Assembly (NCBI GenBank): GCA_963848205.1
Contig: CAWKCV010000003.1
Location: forward strand, 62,001 to 126,000
Direction: 5' to 3'
DNA: 64,000 nucleotides
From: BOG-908 sp963848205
Lineage (GTDB): Bacteria; Pseudomonadota; Alphaproteobacteria; Acetobacterales; Acetobacteraceae
Each line of letters begins with the position of its first letter. The stretch's first letter is position 1. The translations under genes and the position numbers were made by a program. The notes under the pieces are model-generated. The model saw only the letters and a list, made by a program, of their open reading frames with translations. It searched no databases and was not told the origin of the DNA. Shown here piece by piece: positions 36,699-46,012 of this stretch.

Positions 36699-37586
36699 AT
36701 GGAAACCACCACCCTCACCACCTCGCTCGCCGGCCGCGTGCTCACCATCACGCTCAACCGCCCCGACAAGATGAACGCTTTCACCGTCGAGATGGCCAAC
36801 GAACTCGAAGCCCTCTTCCAGCACGCCAGCCTCGATGACGGCGTCGGCGCCATCGTGCTCACCGGCGCCGGCCGTGCCTTCTGCGCCGGCATGGATCTCA
36901 CCGCGCGCGACGCGGACAATCCCTTCGGTCTCGACGAACATCTCTCCCCCACGCTGACCGACATGCAGGACCGTCTGGACGAGGCCGAGATCATTGCCGG
37001 CGTGCGCGACACCGGCGGGCGTGTCACCCTGGCCATCTACGACTGCCGCAAGCCGGTCATCGCCGCGATCAACGGCGCCGCGGTCGGCATTGGTGCCACG
37101 ATGACGCTGGCTGCCGACTTCCGCATGGCCAGCGAAAAAGCCCGCATCGGCTTCGTGTTCGCCAAACTGGGCATCGTGCCCGAAGCCTGTTCGAGCTGGT
37201 TCCTGCCCCGTCTCGTCGGCCTGCAGCAGGCGCTGGAATGGTGCTATTCGGCGGAGATTTTCGACGCGGCCGAGGGGTTGCGCGGCGGCCTGTTACGCTC
37301 GGTGCACGCGCCCGACGATCTGCTGCCGGCAGCCCAGGCGTTGGCCGCCAAACTGATCGCAAACCGCTCGCCGGCCGCTTTGGCAATGACGCGGCAAATG
37401 CTATGGCGCAACGCCGCCCAGCCACATCCGGTCGAAGCACATCGCATCGACTCGCTCGCGATGTTCTACGCGAGCCGTGCCGACGGACGCGAAGGCGTGC
37501 GCGCGTTTCTGGAAAAGCGAGAGCCAACCTTCAGTTCTGCCGCTTCTGCGCTTCCTGCGTTCTATTCCGAGTGGGTGCAGGCTTGA
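36699..37586 (+). CDS. Enoyl-CoA hydratase/isomerase family protein
   Basis: 295 residues of the crotonase superfamily. Oxyanion-hole segments GAGRAFCAGMDL (about 60-71) and NGAAVGIGATMTLAADFRMA (about 120-139) are intact; the catalytic-type region KLGIVPEACSSWFLPRLVGL resembles hydratases, though Glu at the first position is not obvious. It could be a hydratase in fatty-acid or aromatic-acid breakdown. GGAG lies 7 bases before ATG 36699. The open frame continues upstream to 36591 through the repeat, but that extension (KSSASCLQKRS) is repeat-encoded and left out. Flanked by two double repeats, so transcribed alone. Confidence 0.85.
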   Translation: METTTLTTSLAGRVLTITLNRPDKMNAFTVEMANELEALFQHASLDDGVGAIVLTGAGRAFCAGMDLTARDADNPFGLDEHLSPTLTDMQDRLDEAEIIAGVRDTGGRVTLAIYDCRKPVIAAINGAAVGIGATMTLAADFRMASEKARIGFVFAKLGIVPEACSSWFLPRLVGLQQALEWCYSAEIFDAAEGLRGGLLRSVHAPDDLLPAAQALAAKLIANRSPAALAMTRQMLWRNAAQPHPVEAHRIDSLAMFYASRADGREGVRAFLEKREPTFSSAASALPAFYSEWVQA

Positions 37587-37592
37587 CGGAAG

Positions 37593-37717
37593 AAAGGCCT
37601 TCTTTTCTGAAGAAAAGAAGCAAAAGAGTTCAGTTCCGCTGTCGCGATGCTCACGACGAGCAAGCGACAGCCTGGCGAGAGTTTTTTGATCCTTTGTTTC
37701 AAAAAAGGACCACTTTC
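37593..37717. repeat. AT-rich dispersed repeat, copy 8, double
   Basis: Left box 37593-37630 (AAGGCCTTCTTTTCTG, AAGAAAAGAAGCAAAAG); inverted right box 37676-37717 (GAGAGTTTTTTGATCC, TTTGTTTCAAAAAAGGACC). The centre contains CGCTGTCGCGATGCTCACGA and a partly complementary AAGCGACAG. It lies between convergent genes; the right box supplies the last codons and TGA of the glycosyltransferase at 37699. Confidence 0.88.
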
Positions 37718-38772
37718 TTCTCTAAATTCTCCGCCAGCAGCGCCGCATCCGCCCGCCAATCCGGCGCCGCCCCAAGCTCACTCGGCGGCGCCTCAAGCAG
37801 CGACCTCAACGCATTCGCAATCGCCTCGGCCGACACGTCGCACAGCACAGCGCTGCCATGCCCGTCCAACTGCTCGGCCAATCCGCCGACGCGCGTCGAG
37901 ACGATCCATCGCCCCGCGGCAAGCGCACTCGCCGCGACCCCGCTTTGGCTGGCCTCGCGATGGGTCAGCACCACCGCGTCCGACCAGGCGATCAGCGTGC
38001 CCACCTCATCCTCCGGCACCCAACGGTTTTCCACGCTCACCCCAGGCAGACCACGCAACGCGGTCAGCGCATCGCTTTCAGGCCCCTGGCCAACCACACG
38101 CACTTCGAGGTCCTGGCGCGGCAGCAGCAGCGCCAGCGCATCGGCCAGCAGATCGAGACCTTTGTAAGGCAGCAGACGGCCGAAGCAGAGCAGGCGCAGC
38201 TTGCCGCCATGCGTGCCGGGCGGCGGCAGCGCGTCAGTGCGTGTATGCGGCGGCAGACTGGTTTTGAGCACCGGCTTGCCCTGCGTCAGCCCGAGTTCGT
38301 CCAGCCGGTGATGCACATGGTCGGAGAGCACAACAATCGCGTCGGCACGCCGCAACAGCATCCGCTGCAGCCGCATCTGCATCGGGTAGCCGTCGCCCGG
38401 ATGCAGGTCGGCATCGTGCGCCACCACCGCCGTCGGCACGCCCACACGCCGCAGCGCCGCATGCATGGCAAGATCGAGCGGCCCGGGCATCGCACACAGC
38501 GCCACGGTGGGCTGCAGCGCGCGTACCTGGCGGGCGAGCCACGGCACGAACAACGGCGTGCTGGCCACCCGCGCGCAATAGCCGGGGATGCTGCCGTAAG
38601 TGGGCACCGGCAGTTCGCAGCGCGGCCGCTGCGGGCTGGCCAGAATTTCCGCCCGCGCGGCCAGCGAGAGTGCCGCATCCGTGCCGGGCAGCGTGTTGAA
38701 CAAGGCGGCGAAATCGGCCGCCACCCGCGGCCCCGCGCCGAACCGTCCCCATTGCCAGACGAGAATTCTCAT
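37699..38772 (-). CDS. Glycosyltransferase family 4
   Basis: 357 residues, GT-B fold with one Rossmann half at each end. The nucleotide-sugar half shows LLCFGRLLPYKGLDLLADAL (about 195-214), VVGQGPES and the acidic region THREASQSGVAASALAAG typical of GT4 retaining transferases. It transfers an activated sugar to a growing surface glycan; donor and acceptor are unknown. ATG 38772 overlaps the stop of the preceding gene (ATGA). The last residues EKKVVLF and the stop codon are read from a repeat copy, so the original C-terminus was probably different. Confidence 0.85.
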   Translation of the reverse strand: MRILVWQWGRFGAGPRVAADFAALFNTLPGTDAALSLAARAEILASPQRPRCELPVPTYGSIPGYCARVASTPLFVPWLARQVRALQPTVALCAMPGPLDLAMHAALRRVGVPTAVVAHDADLHPGDGYPMQMRLQRMLLRRADAIVVLSDHVHHRLDELGLTQGKPVLKTSLPPHTRTDALPPPGTHGGKLRLLCFGRLLPYKGLDLLADALALLLPRQDLEVRVVGQGPESDALTALRGLPGVSVENRWVPEDEVGTLIAWSDAVVLTHREASQSGVAASALAAGRWIVSTRVGGLAEQLDGHGSAVLCDVSAEAIANALRSLLEAPPSELGAAPDWRADAALLAENLEKKVVLF

Positions 38773-39968
38773 GCCGGCCCCAACGCGCGCACGGCCTCCA
38801 GCAGCGGCGCCGCGCCCAATTTCGCCCGCGCCGCCGCTCGCCCCGCGTCACCTAGCCGGACCCGCCATTCCGCATCGTCGGCCAGCCGCACCAGCGCATC
38901 GGCTGCAAAGCCGACATCGGCCTCGGCCCACACGGCGCCGGGCGCTTCGAACACATGGCGGGGGTCCACGGCCGGGATCAGCCGGTAAGGCACCGGCACG
39001 CCGCAGCTTGCATCGACGAAATCGGTGGTGCCGGAATAGTCGGTGGCGACAACCGCCCGGCCCAACAGCATGGCTTCGGCGGGCACCAGCCCGAAACCTT
39101 CGCTGCGATGCAGGCTGAGCACGATATCGGCGCATTCCGTCAGCGCGTGATTGTCGGCACGCGGGAAGATGCGGGTCTCCAGCCGGATATTGGCGGTCCC
39201 GCCGATGGCCGTCTCCAGCCGCGCCAGATCGTCCGGCGCATGATCGGCATGGGCCACCTTGAGCACCAGCAGCCGATCCGCCCGGTCCGCGAACGCGCGG
39301 CGGAAAGCCTCGATGGATGCGAGCGGGTTCTTGCGCGCGAAGCTCGAGGCCAGGCTGAACGAGACCAGCACGATGACGCATCGCTCCGGCAGCCCGAAAT
39401 CCGCCCGGCCCAACGCGGACGGGGCCGGCGGGCTGGCCGCCACCGGATGCGGCACCACCCGCACCCGGCCCGGCGCGAGAGGTTCGAGGGCTGCGGCCGT
39501 AAAGCGCGAGGGTGCCCAGACTTCGTGCACGAAGTCCGCGCCAAAGCGCCAGGATCGGGGCACAACGCCCAGTTCCCATGCCCAGTAGCCGACCACCGTG
39601 CGGCCACGCAGCAATCGCCGCGGCAAGGCCAGCAGGGCAGCGGGCAGGACAGGCGCGTTTACGTGCAGAACGAGCGGCACCCCGGGCGGTGGCAGAGCCT
39701 GGGTGCGCGCGTCGCCGTGCAGCAAGTCGCAAGAAATCGGGAAGGTCGCCACGCCAGCCTGCGACAACGCGTCCAGCATCAACCGCGCGCCTTCGCCCAG
39801 CCCCGAAGCACGCCCCAACTCGCCGGCAACCGCGACGCCGCCATGCCCGGGTGCCGGTTGGCGGTCGGGGCGCGGGGCGGCCAGCGCCGTAGCGCGCGCC
39901 AATGCCGCCCGGCGCGGACCGGCCGGCAGCGCCCGCCACGCAAGGTGCAAAGGATGGAGGCGAGCCAT
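38769..39968 (-). CDS. Glycosyltransferase family 4
   Basis: 399 residues from ATG 39968 (MARLHPLHL). C-terminal GT4 half with VLVSFSLASSFARKNPLASI (about 200-219), VLSLHRSEGFGLVPAEAMLL (the E-x7-E type motif, about 290-309) and ATDYSGTTDFVD. The N-terminal half has LGRASGLGEGARLML near residue 43. Leftward pair with the gene at 37699, coupled by a 4-bp overlap; divergent from the deacylase-like gene at 40094. Function in a surface polysaccharide or LPS core is inferred from the neighbourhood. Confidence 0.85.
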   Translation of the reverse strand: MARLHPLHLAWRALPAGPRRAALARATALAAPRPDRQPAPGHGGVAVAGELGRASGLGEGARLMLDALSQAGVATFPISCDLLHGDARTQALPPPGVPLVLHVNAPVLPAALLALPRRLLRGRTVVGYWAWELGVVPRSWRFGADFVHEVWAPSRFTAAALEPLAPGRVRVVPHPVAASPPAPSALGRADFGLPERCVIVLVSFSLASSFARKNPLASIEAFRRAFADRADRLLVLKVAHADHAPDDLARLETAIGGTANIRLETRIFPRADNHALTECADIVLSLHRSEGFGLVPAEAMLLGRAVVATDYSGTTDFVDASCGVPVPYRLIPAVDPRHVFEAPGAVWAEADVGFAADALVRLADDAEWRVRLGDAGRAAARAKLGAAPLLEAVRALGPA

Positions 39969-40093
39969 GTCGACGCACCCTGTAACGCACATCGACGGCA
40001 GGGCAAGCGGCGGCGCAGCTTCGGCCGATTTTGCAGCGGGGCCCACCCCCTATATCGTGCTTGCGCAACCAATGGCGGGAGGCGACGGGCGCG

Positions 40094-41053
40094 ATGCAGC
40101 AGACGATCCAATCCTCGCCCGCCGACGCATTGCCGCCGTTCGAAATCGAATTCGCGGCGCCCGACCTGGCGTGCTGGCGCGAAGGCAACACCGGCGTGCC
40201 CGGCTTCTGGCACTTCGACGGACCGCAGCCAGGCCCGCACGTGGTGGTGACCGCGCTCGTGCACGGCAACGAGATTGCCGGCGCGGTGGCGCTCGATCGT
40301 ATTCTGCACGCGCCACCCGCTTTGCTGCGCGGCCGCCTCACGCTCGGCCTGGTCAATCTGGACGCCTACGCGCGCTTCGACCCCGCCCACCCGACGGCGT
40401 CGCGCTACTGCGAGGAAGACATGAACCGGCTGTGGGAGCCATCCCTGCTGGAAGGGCCGCGCCAGACGCTCGAATTGGTGCGCGCCCGGGCGATACGCCC
40501 GATCGTGGACTCGGCCGACATCGTGCTCGACCTGCATTCGATGCTGTGGCCGTCCGACCCGCTGATCCTGTGCGGACCCACGCCGCGGGGCCGCGCGCTG
40601 GCCTGTGCGATCGGCGTGCCGGGCCTGGTCGTGGCCGACCATGGCCATGCGAGCGGCCGCCGGCTGATCGACTATGCGCGGTTTGCCGGTCCGGACCAGG
40701 CGGCGGTGGCCGTGCTCGTCGAAGCCGGGCCGCATTGGCAGCGGGTGACGGTCGAGACGATGTGCGCCTCCGTCGACGGCCTGCTGGCCGCCACAGGCCT
40801 GTCCGCCCCTCCCACCCATGCGCCGTCGGCAAGCCGGTTCGCCGAGGTGACGATGGCTGTCACCGCCGCATCGGGCGGGTTCAGCTTCATCGAGCCGTTC
40901 CGCGGCGGCCACGTGGTGCCGCGCCGGCATACGCTGATCGCCATGGACGGGCCGACCGAAATCCGCACCCCGCACGACGATTGCCTGCTGGTGATGCCCA
41001 GCCTGCGCCCCAGCCGCGGCCACACCGCGGTCCGGCTGGCACGGTTCGCCTGA
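40094..41053 (+). CDS. Succinylglutamate desuccinylase/aspartoacylase family hydrolase
   Basis: 319 residues, M14-like zinc hydrolase. Zinc ligands in VHGNE (His and Glu of HxxE, about residue 57) and LDLHS (about 145); also NLDAYARFDP. Family members remove acyl groups from amino acids or sugars-amides; the substrate here is unknown. ATG 40094 follows GGAGG at 12 bases. It is the first gene of a rightward run (40094-44770) with glycosyltransferases and asparagine synthetase, all coupled by 1-4 bp overlaps, so it may act on a glycan or its amino-acid decoration. Confidence 0.82.
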   Translation: MQQTIQSSPADALPPFEIEFAAPDLACWREGNTGVPGFWHFDGPQPGPHVVVTALVHGNEIAGAVALDRILHAPPALLRGRLTLGLVNLDAYARFDPAHPTASRYCEEDMNRLWEPSLLEGPRQTLELVRARAIRPIVDSADIVLDLHSMLWPSDPLILCGPTPRGRALACAIGVPGLVVADHGHASGRRLIDYARFAGPDQAAVAVLVEAGPHWQRVTVETMCASVDGLLAATGLSAPPTHAPSASRFAEVTMAVTAASGGFSFIEPFRGGHVVPRRHTLIAMDGPTEIRTPHDDCLLVMPSLRPSRGHTAVRLARFA

Positions 41054-41988
41054 CGACGCAGCCCACGCAAGCCGGCCCGCGCATCCTGTTCATCACCGCC
41101 ACCCGGTTGGGCGACGCCGTGCTGTCCACCGGCGTGCTCGACCATCTCGCGCGCACCCATCCCGCCGCGCGCTTCACGGTGGCTTGCGGCCCGGTGGCGC
41201 AAGGCGTGTTCGCGCGCCTGCCGGGGCTCGAGCGGCTGATCGTGGTCGATAAGCTCTCGTTCGACCGGCATTGGTTCGCCTTGTGGCGTCAGGTGGTGGG
41301 CCGCGTCTGGGACACGGTGATCGACCTGCGCGGCTCGGCGCTGAGCCTGGCGTTGCTGGCCCGCCATCGCGCCATCATGCGCGGCGGCCGCCGGCCCGGG
41401 CACCGGCTGACCCACATCGCCGGCGCGCTCGGCCTGGCCGAACCACCGCTTCCGGTCGCATGGACCGACGCCTCGGACCGCGCCGTGGCAGAAGCCCGCC
41501 TGCCGCCCGGCACCCCGATCATCGGGCTTGGCCCCACCGCAAACTGGCCGGCGAAGATGTGGCCCGCCGCGCGGTTCATCGAACTGGCCGAACAATTGCG
41601 CGGCACGTTTCCCGACGCGCGTATCGCCGTTTTCGGCGGCCCCGGTGAGGCAGAACGGTCGGCCGCCGCCCACGTGCTGGCGGGACTGCCCGGCGCGGTC
41701 GACCTGGTGGGCGCGCTCAGCCTGCCCGAGGCGGCCGCCTGCCTGGCACGCTGCACGCTGTTCGTCGGCAACGATTCGGGGCTGATGCATCTGGCCGCCA
41801 GCGCCGGCGCGCCGACGCTCGGCCTGTTCGGCCCGACGCCCGCCAGCGAATACGCGCCCGCCGGTCGGTGCACCGCGTTCGTGGCGGCGCGCGGGCCGGC
41901 CGGTGCGGCGCCGATGGACGCCCTGCCGGTCGAAGACGCGCTGTCGGCGGCGCGAACGTTGCTTGCTCGGTCGCGGGTGGCCGCGTGA
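41050..41988 (+). CDS. Glycosyltransferase family 9 (heptosyltransferase-like), unusual start
   Basis: About 312 residues. N-terminus RILFITATRLGDAVLSTGVL is the family-9 opening, with IGLGPTANWPAKMWP (about 157), FVGNDSGLMHLAASAGAP (about 238) and LFGPTPASEYAP, all typical of ADP-heptose:LPS heptosyltransferases. No ATG, GTG or TTG lies between the upstream stop and the core; CTG 41050, overlapping the TGA of the previous gene, is the closest fit, and TTG 40982 is a longer alternative. The end overlaps the next gene by GTGA. It adds a heptose or other sugar to the LPS core. Confidence 0.85.
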   Translation: MTTQPTQAGPRILFITATRLGDAVLSTGVLDHLARTHPAARFTVACGPVAQGVFARLPGLERLIVVDKLSFDRHWFALWRQVVGRVWDTVIDLRGSALSLALLARHRAIMRGGRRPGHRLTHIAGALGLAEPPLPVAWTDASDRAVAEARLPPGTPIIGLGPTANWPAKMWPAARFIELAEQLRGTFPDARIAVFGGPGEAERSAAAHVLAGLPGAVDLVGALSLPEAAACLARCTLFVGNDSGLMHLAASAGAPTLGLFGPTPASEYAPAGRCTAFVAARGPAGAAPMDALPVEDALSAARTLLARSRVAA

Positions 41989-43007
41989 AAGTCGCCCAAC
42001 TCATGGCCGGCGCCGCAACCGGCGGAGCGGAACTGTTCTTCGAGCGTTTCTGCGCGGCCCTGGCACGCGCAGGCGACGAGGTGCTGCCGGTAATCCGGCG
42101 CGATCCTGCCCGTGCGGCACGGTTGGTGCAGGCGGGGCTGGCGCCGGTGCAACTCGGGTTCGGTGGCGTGGCGGATGTCTGGACCGGCTGGCGCGCGCGC
42201 CGTGTGCTGCAACGTTTTGCACCCGAAGTGGCGATCGCGTGGATGGGCCGCGCGGCCCGCCATACGCCGGCGGGCTCCTGGACGCTGGTCGGCCGGCTGG
42301 GCGGCTATTACGATTTGCGGCGCTTTGCCCATTGCGACCATCTGGTCGGTAACACGCAGGCGATGGTGGACTGGATCGTCGGGCAAGGCTTCCCGCCCGC
42401 CCGTGTGCATCTGCTGGGGAATTTCTGCCCCGATCTGGCGGGCGCAGCACCGTCCGTGCTGCCGGTGCCGCAAGGCGCGCCGGTGGTGCTCGCCATGGGC
42501 CGGCTGCACCGCAACAAGGGGTTCGACATCCTGCTGGCCGCCATCTCGCGCCTTCCCGGCGTGCATGCGGTGATCGCGGGGGAGGGGCCGGAACGGGTTC
42601 CGCTGGAACGGCTGGCTGCCCATGCGGGCGTGGCCGGGCGCGTGCACTTCCTCGGCTGGCGCGCCGACACCGCCGGCCTGCTGGCTGCCAGCACGCTGCT
42701 CGCCTGCCCCAGCCGCAGCGAGCCGCTGGGCAATGTGGTGCTGGACGCGTTTTCCGCGGGTCGTCCCGTGGTCGCCAGCATCGCCGAGGGGCCGCGTGCG
42801 CTGATCGAGAGCGGGCGCACCGGCGTGCTGGTCGCCGGCGACAGTGCCATCGCGCTCGCCGCGGGCATCGAGAGCGTGCTGCAGCGCCCAGCCCAAGCGG
42901 CCGCCATGGCCGAAGCCGCCCGCGCCCGCTACGAGGCCGATTTCGCCGAAGCGCCGGTGGTCGCACGCTGGCGCGACTTCCTGGCCAGCGTTCGCCCGGC
43001 GCGCTGA
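41985..43007 (+). CDS. Glycosyltransferase family 4
   Basis: 340 residues from GTG 41985 (VKVAQLMAGAATGGAELFFE). C-terminal GT4 half: VLAMGRLHRNKGFDILLAAI, VIAGEGPERVPLERL, VHFLGWRADTAGLLAA and the acidic SEPLGNVVLDAFSAGRPVVA motif. The short N-terminal half and the start overlapping the family-9 gene place it in the same translation-coupled run. Probably another LPS or polysaccharide transferase; the donor is unknown. Confidence 0.87.
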   Translation: MKVAQLMAGAATGGAELFFERFCAALARAGDEVLPVIRRDPARAARLVQAGLAPVQLGFGGVADVWTGWRARRVLQRFAPEVAIAWMGRAARHTPAGSWTLVGRLGGYYDLRRFAHCDHLVGNTQAMVDWIVGQGFPPARVHLLGNFCPDLAGAAPSVLPVPQGAPVVLAMGRLHRNKGFDILLAAISRLPGVHAVIAGEGPERVPLERLAAHAGVAGRVHFLGWRADTAGLLAASTLLACPSRSEPLGNVVLDAFSAGRPVVASIAEGPRALIESGRTGVLVAGDSAIALAAGIESVLQRPAQAAAMAEAARARYEADFAEAPVVARWRDFLASVRPAR

Positions 43008-44770
43008 TGTGCGGCATCGCCGGCCTGGCTCTCGTGCCCGGCGCGCCACCGCCCGATCCGGCCGTGCTCGTCGCGCTGGCCGCTTCCATCGCCCATCGCG
43101 GGCCGGATGGCGAGGGGCGGTTCGTGCGCGGCCAAAACGCGCTCGTGCACAACCGGCTGGCGATCATCGACCTTCCCGGCGGCGCGCAGCCCTTCGTGCT
43201 GGGGGACGCGGCACTGGTCGCCAACGGCGAGATCTACAATTACCGCGAGCTGCGCGATTCCATGCCGGGCGCGCCGTTCGCGTCCGCCAGCGACTGCGAA
43301 CCGCCGCTGCATTTGTACGCGGCCAACCCCACCACCTATGCGGCCACGCTGCGCGGCATGTTCGCCATCGCCATCGACGATGCCGGGCGACGGACGCTGA
43401 CGCTCACGCGCGACCCGTTCGGCATCAAGCCGCTCTATTACGTAGGCCTTTCGACCGGCACCGCGTTCGCCTCCGAACCGCAGGCGCTGCTCGCCGCCGG
43501 ATTGGCGGCGCGCGAGCTACGCCCGCAAGCCCGCGCCGAACTGCTGCAATGCCAGTTCACCACCGGCGCCGAAACCATCTTCCCCGGCGTGTTCCGCCTG
43601 CTGCCTGGCGAGACGCTCACGATGTCCGACGGCATCGCCGGCGCATGCACGCGCATTGCCGCGCTTCCGCCAGGCCCGCCGGAGACGATCGGCGAAGATG
43701 CCGCCTTGGCGCGGCTGGATCGTGCGCTGATGGAGAGCGTCGAGCTGCATCAGCGCAGCGACGTGCCCTATGGCCTGTTCCTCTCCGGCGGCATCGACAG
43801 CGCGGCCATCCTGGCGACGATGGCGCGCCTGAACACCCGCCCGGTAATGGCCTTCACCGCGGGCTTCGATGTGCCCGGTGCGGCCGACGAGCGCGAAGCC
43901 GCCGCCGAGATGGCGCGCGCGGTGGGCGCGCACCATGAGACGCTGGCCATCACGCGCGACATGGTTTGGCAGAACCTGCCGCGCATCGTCGCCTGCATGG
44001 ACGACCCGGCCGCCGATTACGCCATCATCCCCACCTGGTTTCTCGCCCAACGCGCCCGGCAGGACGTGAAAGTGGTGCTCTCAGGCGAAGGCGGCGACGA
44101 GATATTCGGCGGTTACGGCCGCTATCGCAGCGCCATGCGCCCCTGGTGGCAAGGCGGCCGCGCGATGCGCCGGCATGGCACGTTCGATGGCCTCGGCATC
44201 CTGCGCACGCCGCACGCGGACTGGCGCGCCGGCCTGCGGGCGGCCGAAAACTCAGCCGCAAGCGGTGGGCGCACCCGGCTGCAGGCAGCCCAAGCGGCCG
44301 ACATCGCCGAGTGGCTGCCGAACGATCTGCTGCTCAAGCTGGACCGTTGCCTGATGGCGCACGCCGTCGAGGGCCGCACGCCGTTCCTCGACCCGGCGGT
44401 AACCGCGGCCGGATATCGCCTGCCCGACCACCTGAAAGTGCGAAACGGCCAAGGCAAATACCTGCTGCGCCGTTGGCTGCAGACAGCGCTGCCGGCAGCC
44501 CGCCCGTTCGCGCCGAAACAGGGTTTTACCGTGCCGGTCGGTGCCTGGATCGCGCAGGATGGCGCCCGGCTGGGCCGCCTTGTCGCGGCTCAGCCAGCCA
44601 TTGCGGAGATATGCGTGCCGGGGCGGGTCGGGGCTTTGTTCGAGGCTGCAGCGGGCAAGAAGCAGGGCATGGCGGCTTGGATGCTGCTGTTTTATGCGCT
44701 TTGGCATCGCGCGCATATCTGCGGCCTATCGAATGAAGGCGGGCTGTTTGATGTATTAACCCGGAAGTAA
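43007..44770 (+). CDS. asnB: Asparagine synthetase, glutamine-hydrolysing
   Basis: 587 residues. Class II glutamine amidotransferase half with nucleophile Cys2 (MCGIAGLAL), HRGPDGEG and NGEIYNY; synthetase half with ATP pyrophosphatase loop LFLSGGIDSAAIL (about 255) and SGEGGDEIFGGYGRY (about 361). The family makes asparagine from aspartate and glutamine, but copies inside polysaccharide loci often amidate sugars or peptides instead. It shares one base with the preceding gene (TGATG). A copy of the dispersed repeat follows at once. The last of the 40094-44770 run. Confidence 0.9.
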   Translation: MCGIAGLALVPGAPPPDPAVLVALAASIAHRGPDGEGRFVRGQNALVHNRLAIIDLPGGAQPFVLGDAALVANGEIYNYRELRDSMPGAPFASASDCEPPLHLYAANPTTYAATLRGMFAIAIDDAGRRTLTLTRDPFGIKPLYYVGLSTGTAFASEPQALLAAGLAARELRPQARAELLQCQFTTGAETIFPGVFRLLPGETLTMSDGIAGACTRIAALPPGPPETIGEDAALARLDRALMESVELHQRSDVPYGLFLSGGIDSAAILATMARLNTRPVMAFTAGFDVPGAADEREAAAEMARAVGAHHETLAITRDMVWQNLPRIVACMDDPAADYAIIPTWFLAQRARQDVKVVLSGEGGDEIFGGYGRYRSAMRPWWQGGRAMRRHGTFDGLGILRTPHADWRAGLRAAENSAASGGRTRLQAAQAADIAEWLPNDLLLKLDRCLMAHAVEGRTPFLDPAVTAAGYRLPDHLKVRNGQGKYLLRRWLQTALPAARPFAPKQGFTVPVGAWIAQDGARLGRLVAAQPAIAEICVPGRVGALFEAAAGKKQGMAAWMLLFYALWHRAHICGLSNEGGLFDVLTRK

Positions 44771-44848
44771 GGACGACTTCTTTCTTGAAAGAAGCAAGGA
44801 ACTTTGGCTAGGCTGTCGCGAACTCACTCAGAAGAGCTGCTTTCTTCC
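44771..44848. repeat. AT-rich dispersed repeat, copy 9, double with decayed right box
   Basis: Left box GGACGACTTCTTTCTTG, AAAGAAGCAAGGAACTTTG, then centre GGCTAGGCTGTCGCG, then a vestigial right box with GCTGCTTTCTTCC. Between convergent asnB and a glycosyltransferase, whose last codons it overlaps. Confidence 0.7.
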
Positions 44849-45939
44849 AACAGTGACACGACCCGCCGATTTACCTCATCGAGCGAGTAGCGCTCCCGCG
44901 CCCGCTGCAAGCCCGCCTGTCCCATCCGAGCCCGCAGCCCGGAATCTTCTGCAAGTCGCCGTAGGGCTTGCGCAAGTGGTGCGACCTGTGCGCAAGGCAC
45001 GAGCAAGCCGGTCATTCCGTGAACGACCTGCTCGCGCGGTCCGCGAATGTCCGTGGCCACCACGGGCAAGCCGCACAGCATCGCCTCGATGATGCTCATC
45101 GGCAGGCCTTCGAAATGGCTCGGCAGCACGAAAATGTCCGACGCGGCGAGCACAGCCTGCACGTCGCGTCGATACTGCAGCCGGCGCAGCCGCGGCCCGA
45201 GCCCAGAGGCCGCGAAATACGGCTCCATGTCCTCGCCATGGTCGGAAGCCAGACGCTCGCCGACCACCCAAAGCTCGGCGGGCACGTCGCGCATGGCGGC
45301 GAGCAGTTCCGGATACCCCTTGTGACGCACGAGCCGCGAAACAGCCGTGATGACGACGGCATCGTCGGCCACGCCCAGTTCGGCGCGCATGCGCGCGCGC
45401 GCCGCGGGATCGGGCCGGAAGACTGCCGGATCGCGGCCGTTGCCAATCGCGATCGGTGTGCGGTGGATGTGCAGGCGGCGCGCGTCGGCTGCCTCCTCGG
45501 TCGATACGGTGGTCAATACGTCCGTCAATCGTCCGGCCAGCAGTTCCATGGTCAACGACAACGCGCGGCGCCACCACGGCCCCGGCTGGTTGAACAGAAA
45601 ACCGTGACAGGTATAGGCCACGCGCGGCACGCCGGCGGCGCGTGCGGCAAGACGGGCGAGAAACCCGCTGATCGGCATATGCGCATGCACCAGATCCGGC
45701 CGCTCGGCGCGGAACAGCCGATACAAAGCGAGAAAGGCGCGAACCTGCGCGACCGGCGAAAAGCTGCGTGCCAGGCAAGGTGTTTCAATCCGAAAACCTT
45801 CCGCGCGCACCTCGTCGAGCAGCGCCCCGTCCGCGCACACGCCGATGACGTCGTGCCCGCGTTCGCGCAGCGCGCGCATCAGCGGCAGCAGGAAATGACG
45901 CAAAGAAAAATCGACGTTGGTAACCTCGATAATCCGCAT
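44824..45939 (-). CDS. Glycosyltransferase family 4
   Basis: 371 residues. Starts MRIIEVTNVDFSLRHFLLPL; N-terminal half with VHAHMPISGFLARL and CHGFLF as in capsule/exopolysaccharide GT4 enzymes; C-terminal half with VSRLVRHKGYPELLAAM, DIFVLPSHFEGLPMSIIEAM (catalytic-region E-x7-E) and PVVATDIRGPREQV. ATG 45939 chosen over TTG 45942; no ribosome site is obvious. The C-terminus SSSSE lies in a decayed repeat copy. It stands alone between two repeats. Confidence 0.87.
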   Translation of the reverse strand: MRIIEVTNVDFSLRHFLLPLMRALRERGHDVIGVCADGALLDEVRAEGFRIETPCLARSFSPVAQVRAFLALYRLFRAERPDLVHAHMPISGFLARLAARAAGVPRVAYTCHGFLFNQPGPWWRRALSLTMELLAGRLTDVLTTVSTEEAADARRLHIHRTPIAIGNGRDPAVFRPDPAARARMRAELGVADDAVVITAVSRLVRHKGYPELLAAMRDVPAELWVVGERLASDHGEDMEPYFAASGLGPRLRRLQYRRDVQAVLAASDIFVLPSHFEGLPMSIIEAMLCGLPVVATDIRGPREQVVHGMTGLLVPCAQVAPLAQALRRLAEDSGLRARMGQAGLQRARERYSLDEVNRRVVSLLEESSSSE

Positions 45940-45972
45940 CAAAAATGCCGAACATGAGCGACGCGACAGCGG

Positions 45973-46008
45973 ACCAAAAGTCTTTTGGCTCTTTTTTTCA
46001 AAAAAGAA
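45973..46008 (-). repeat. AT-rich dispersed palindrome, copy 10
   Basis: CCAAAAGTCTTTTGGC, TCTTTTTTTCAAAAAAGAAC, inverted orientation, preceded by GACGCGACAGCGG, the usual centre motif. Between the glycosyltransferase start and the end of the heparinase-like gene. Confidence 0.82.
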
Positions 46009-46012
46009 CGAT

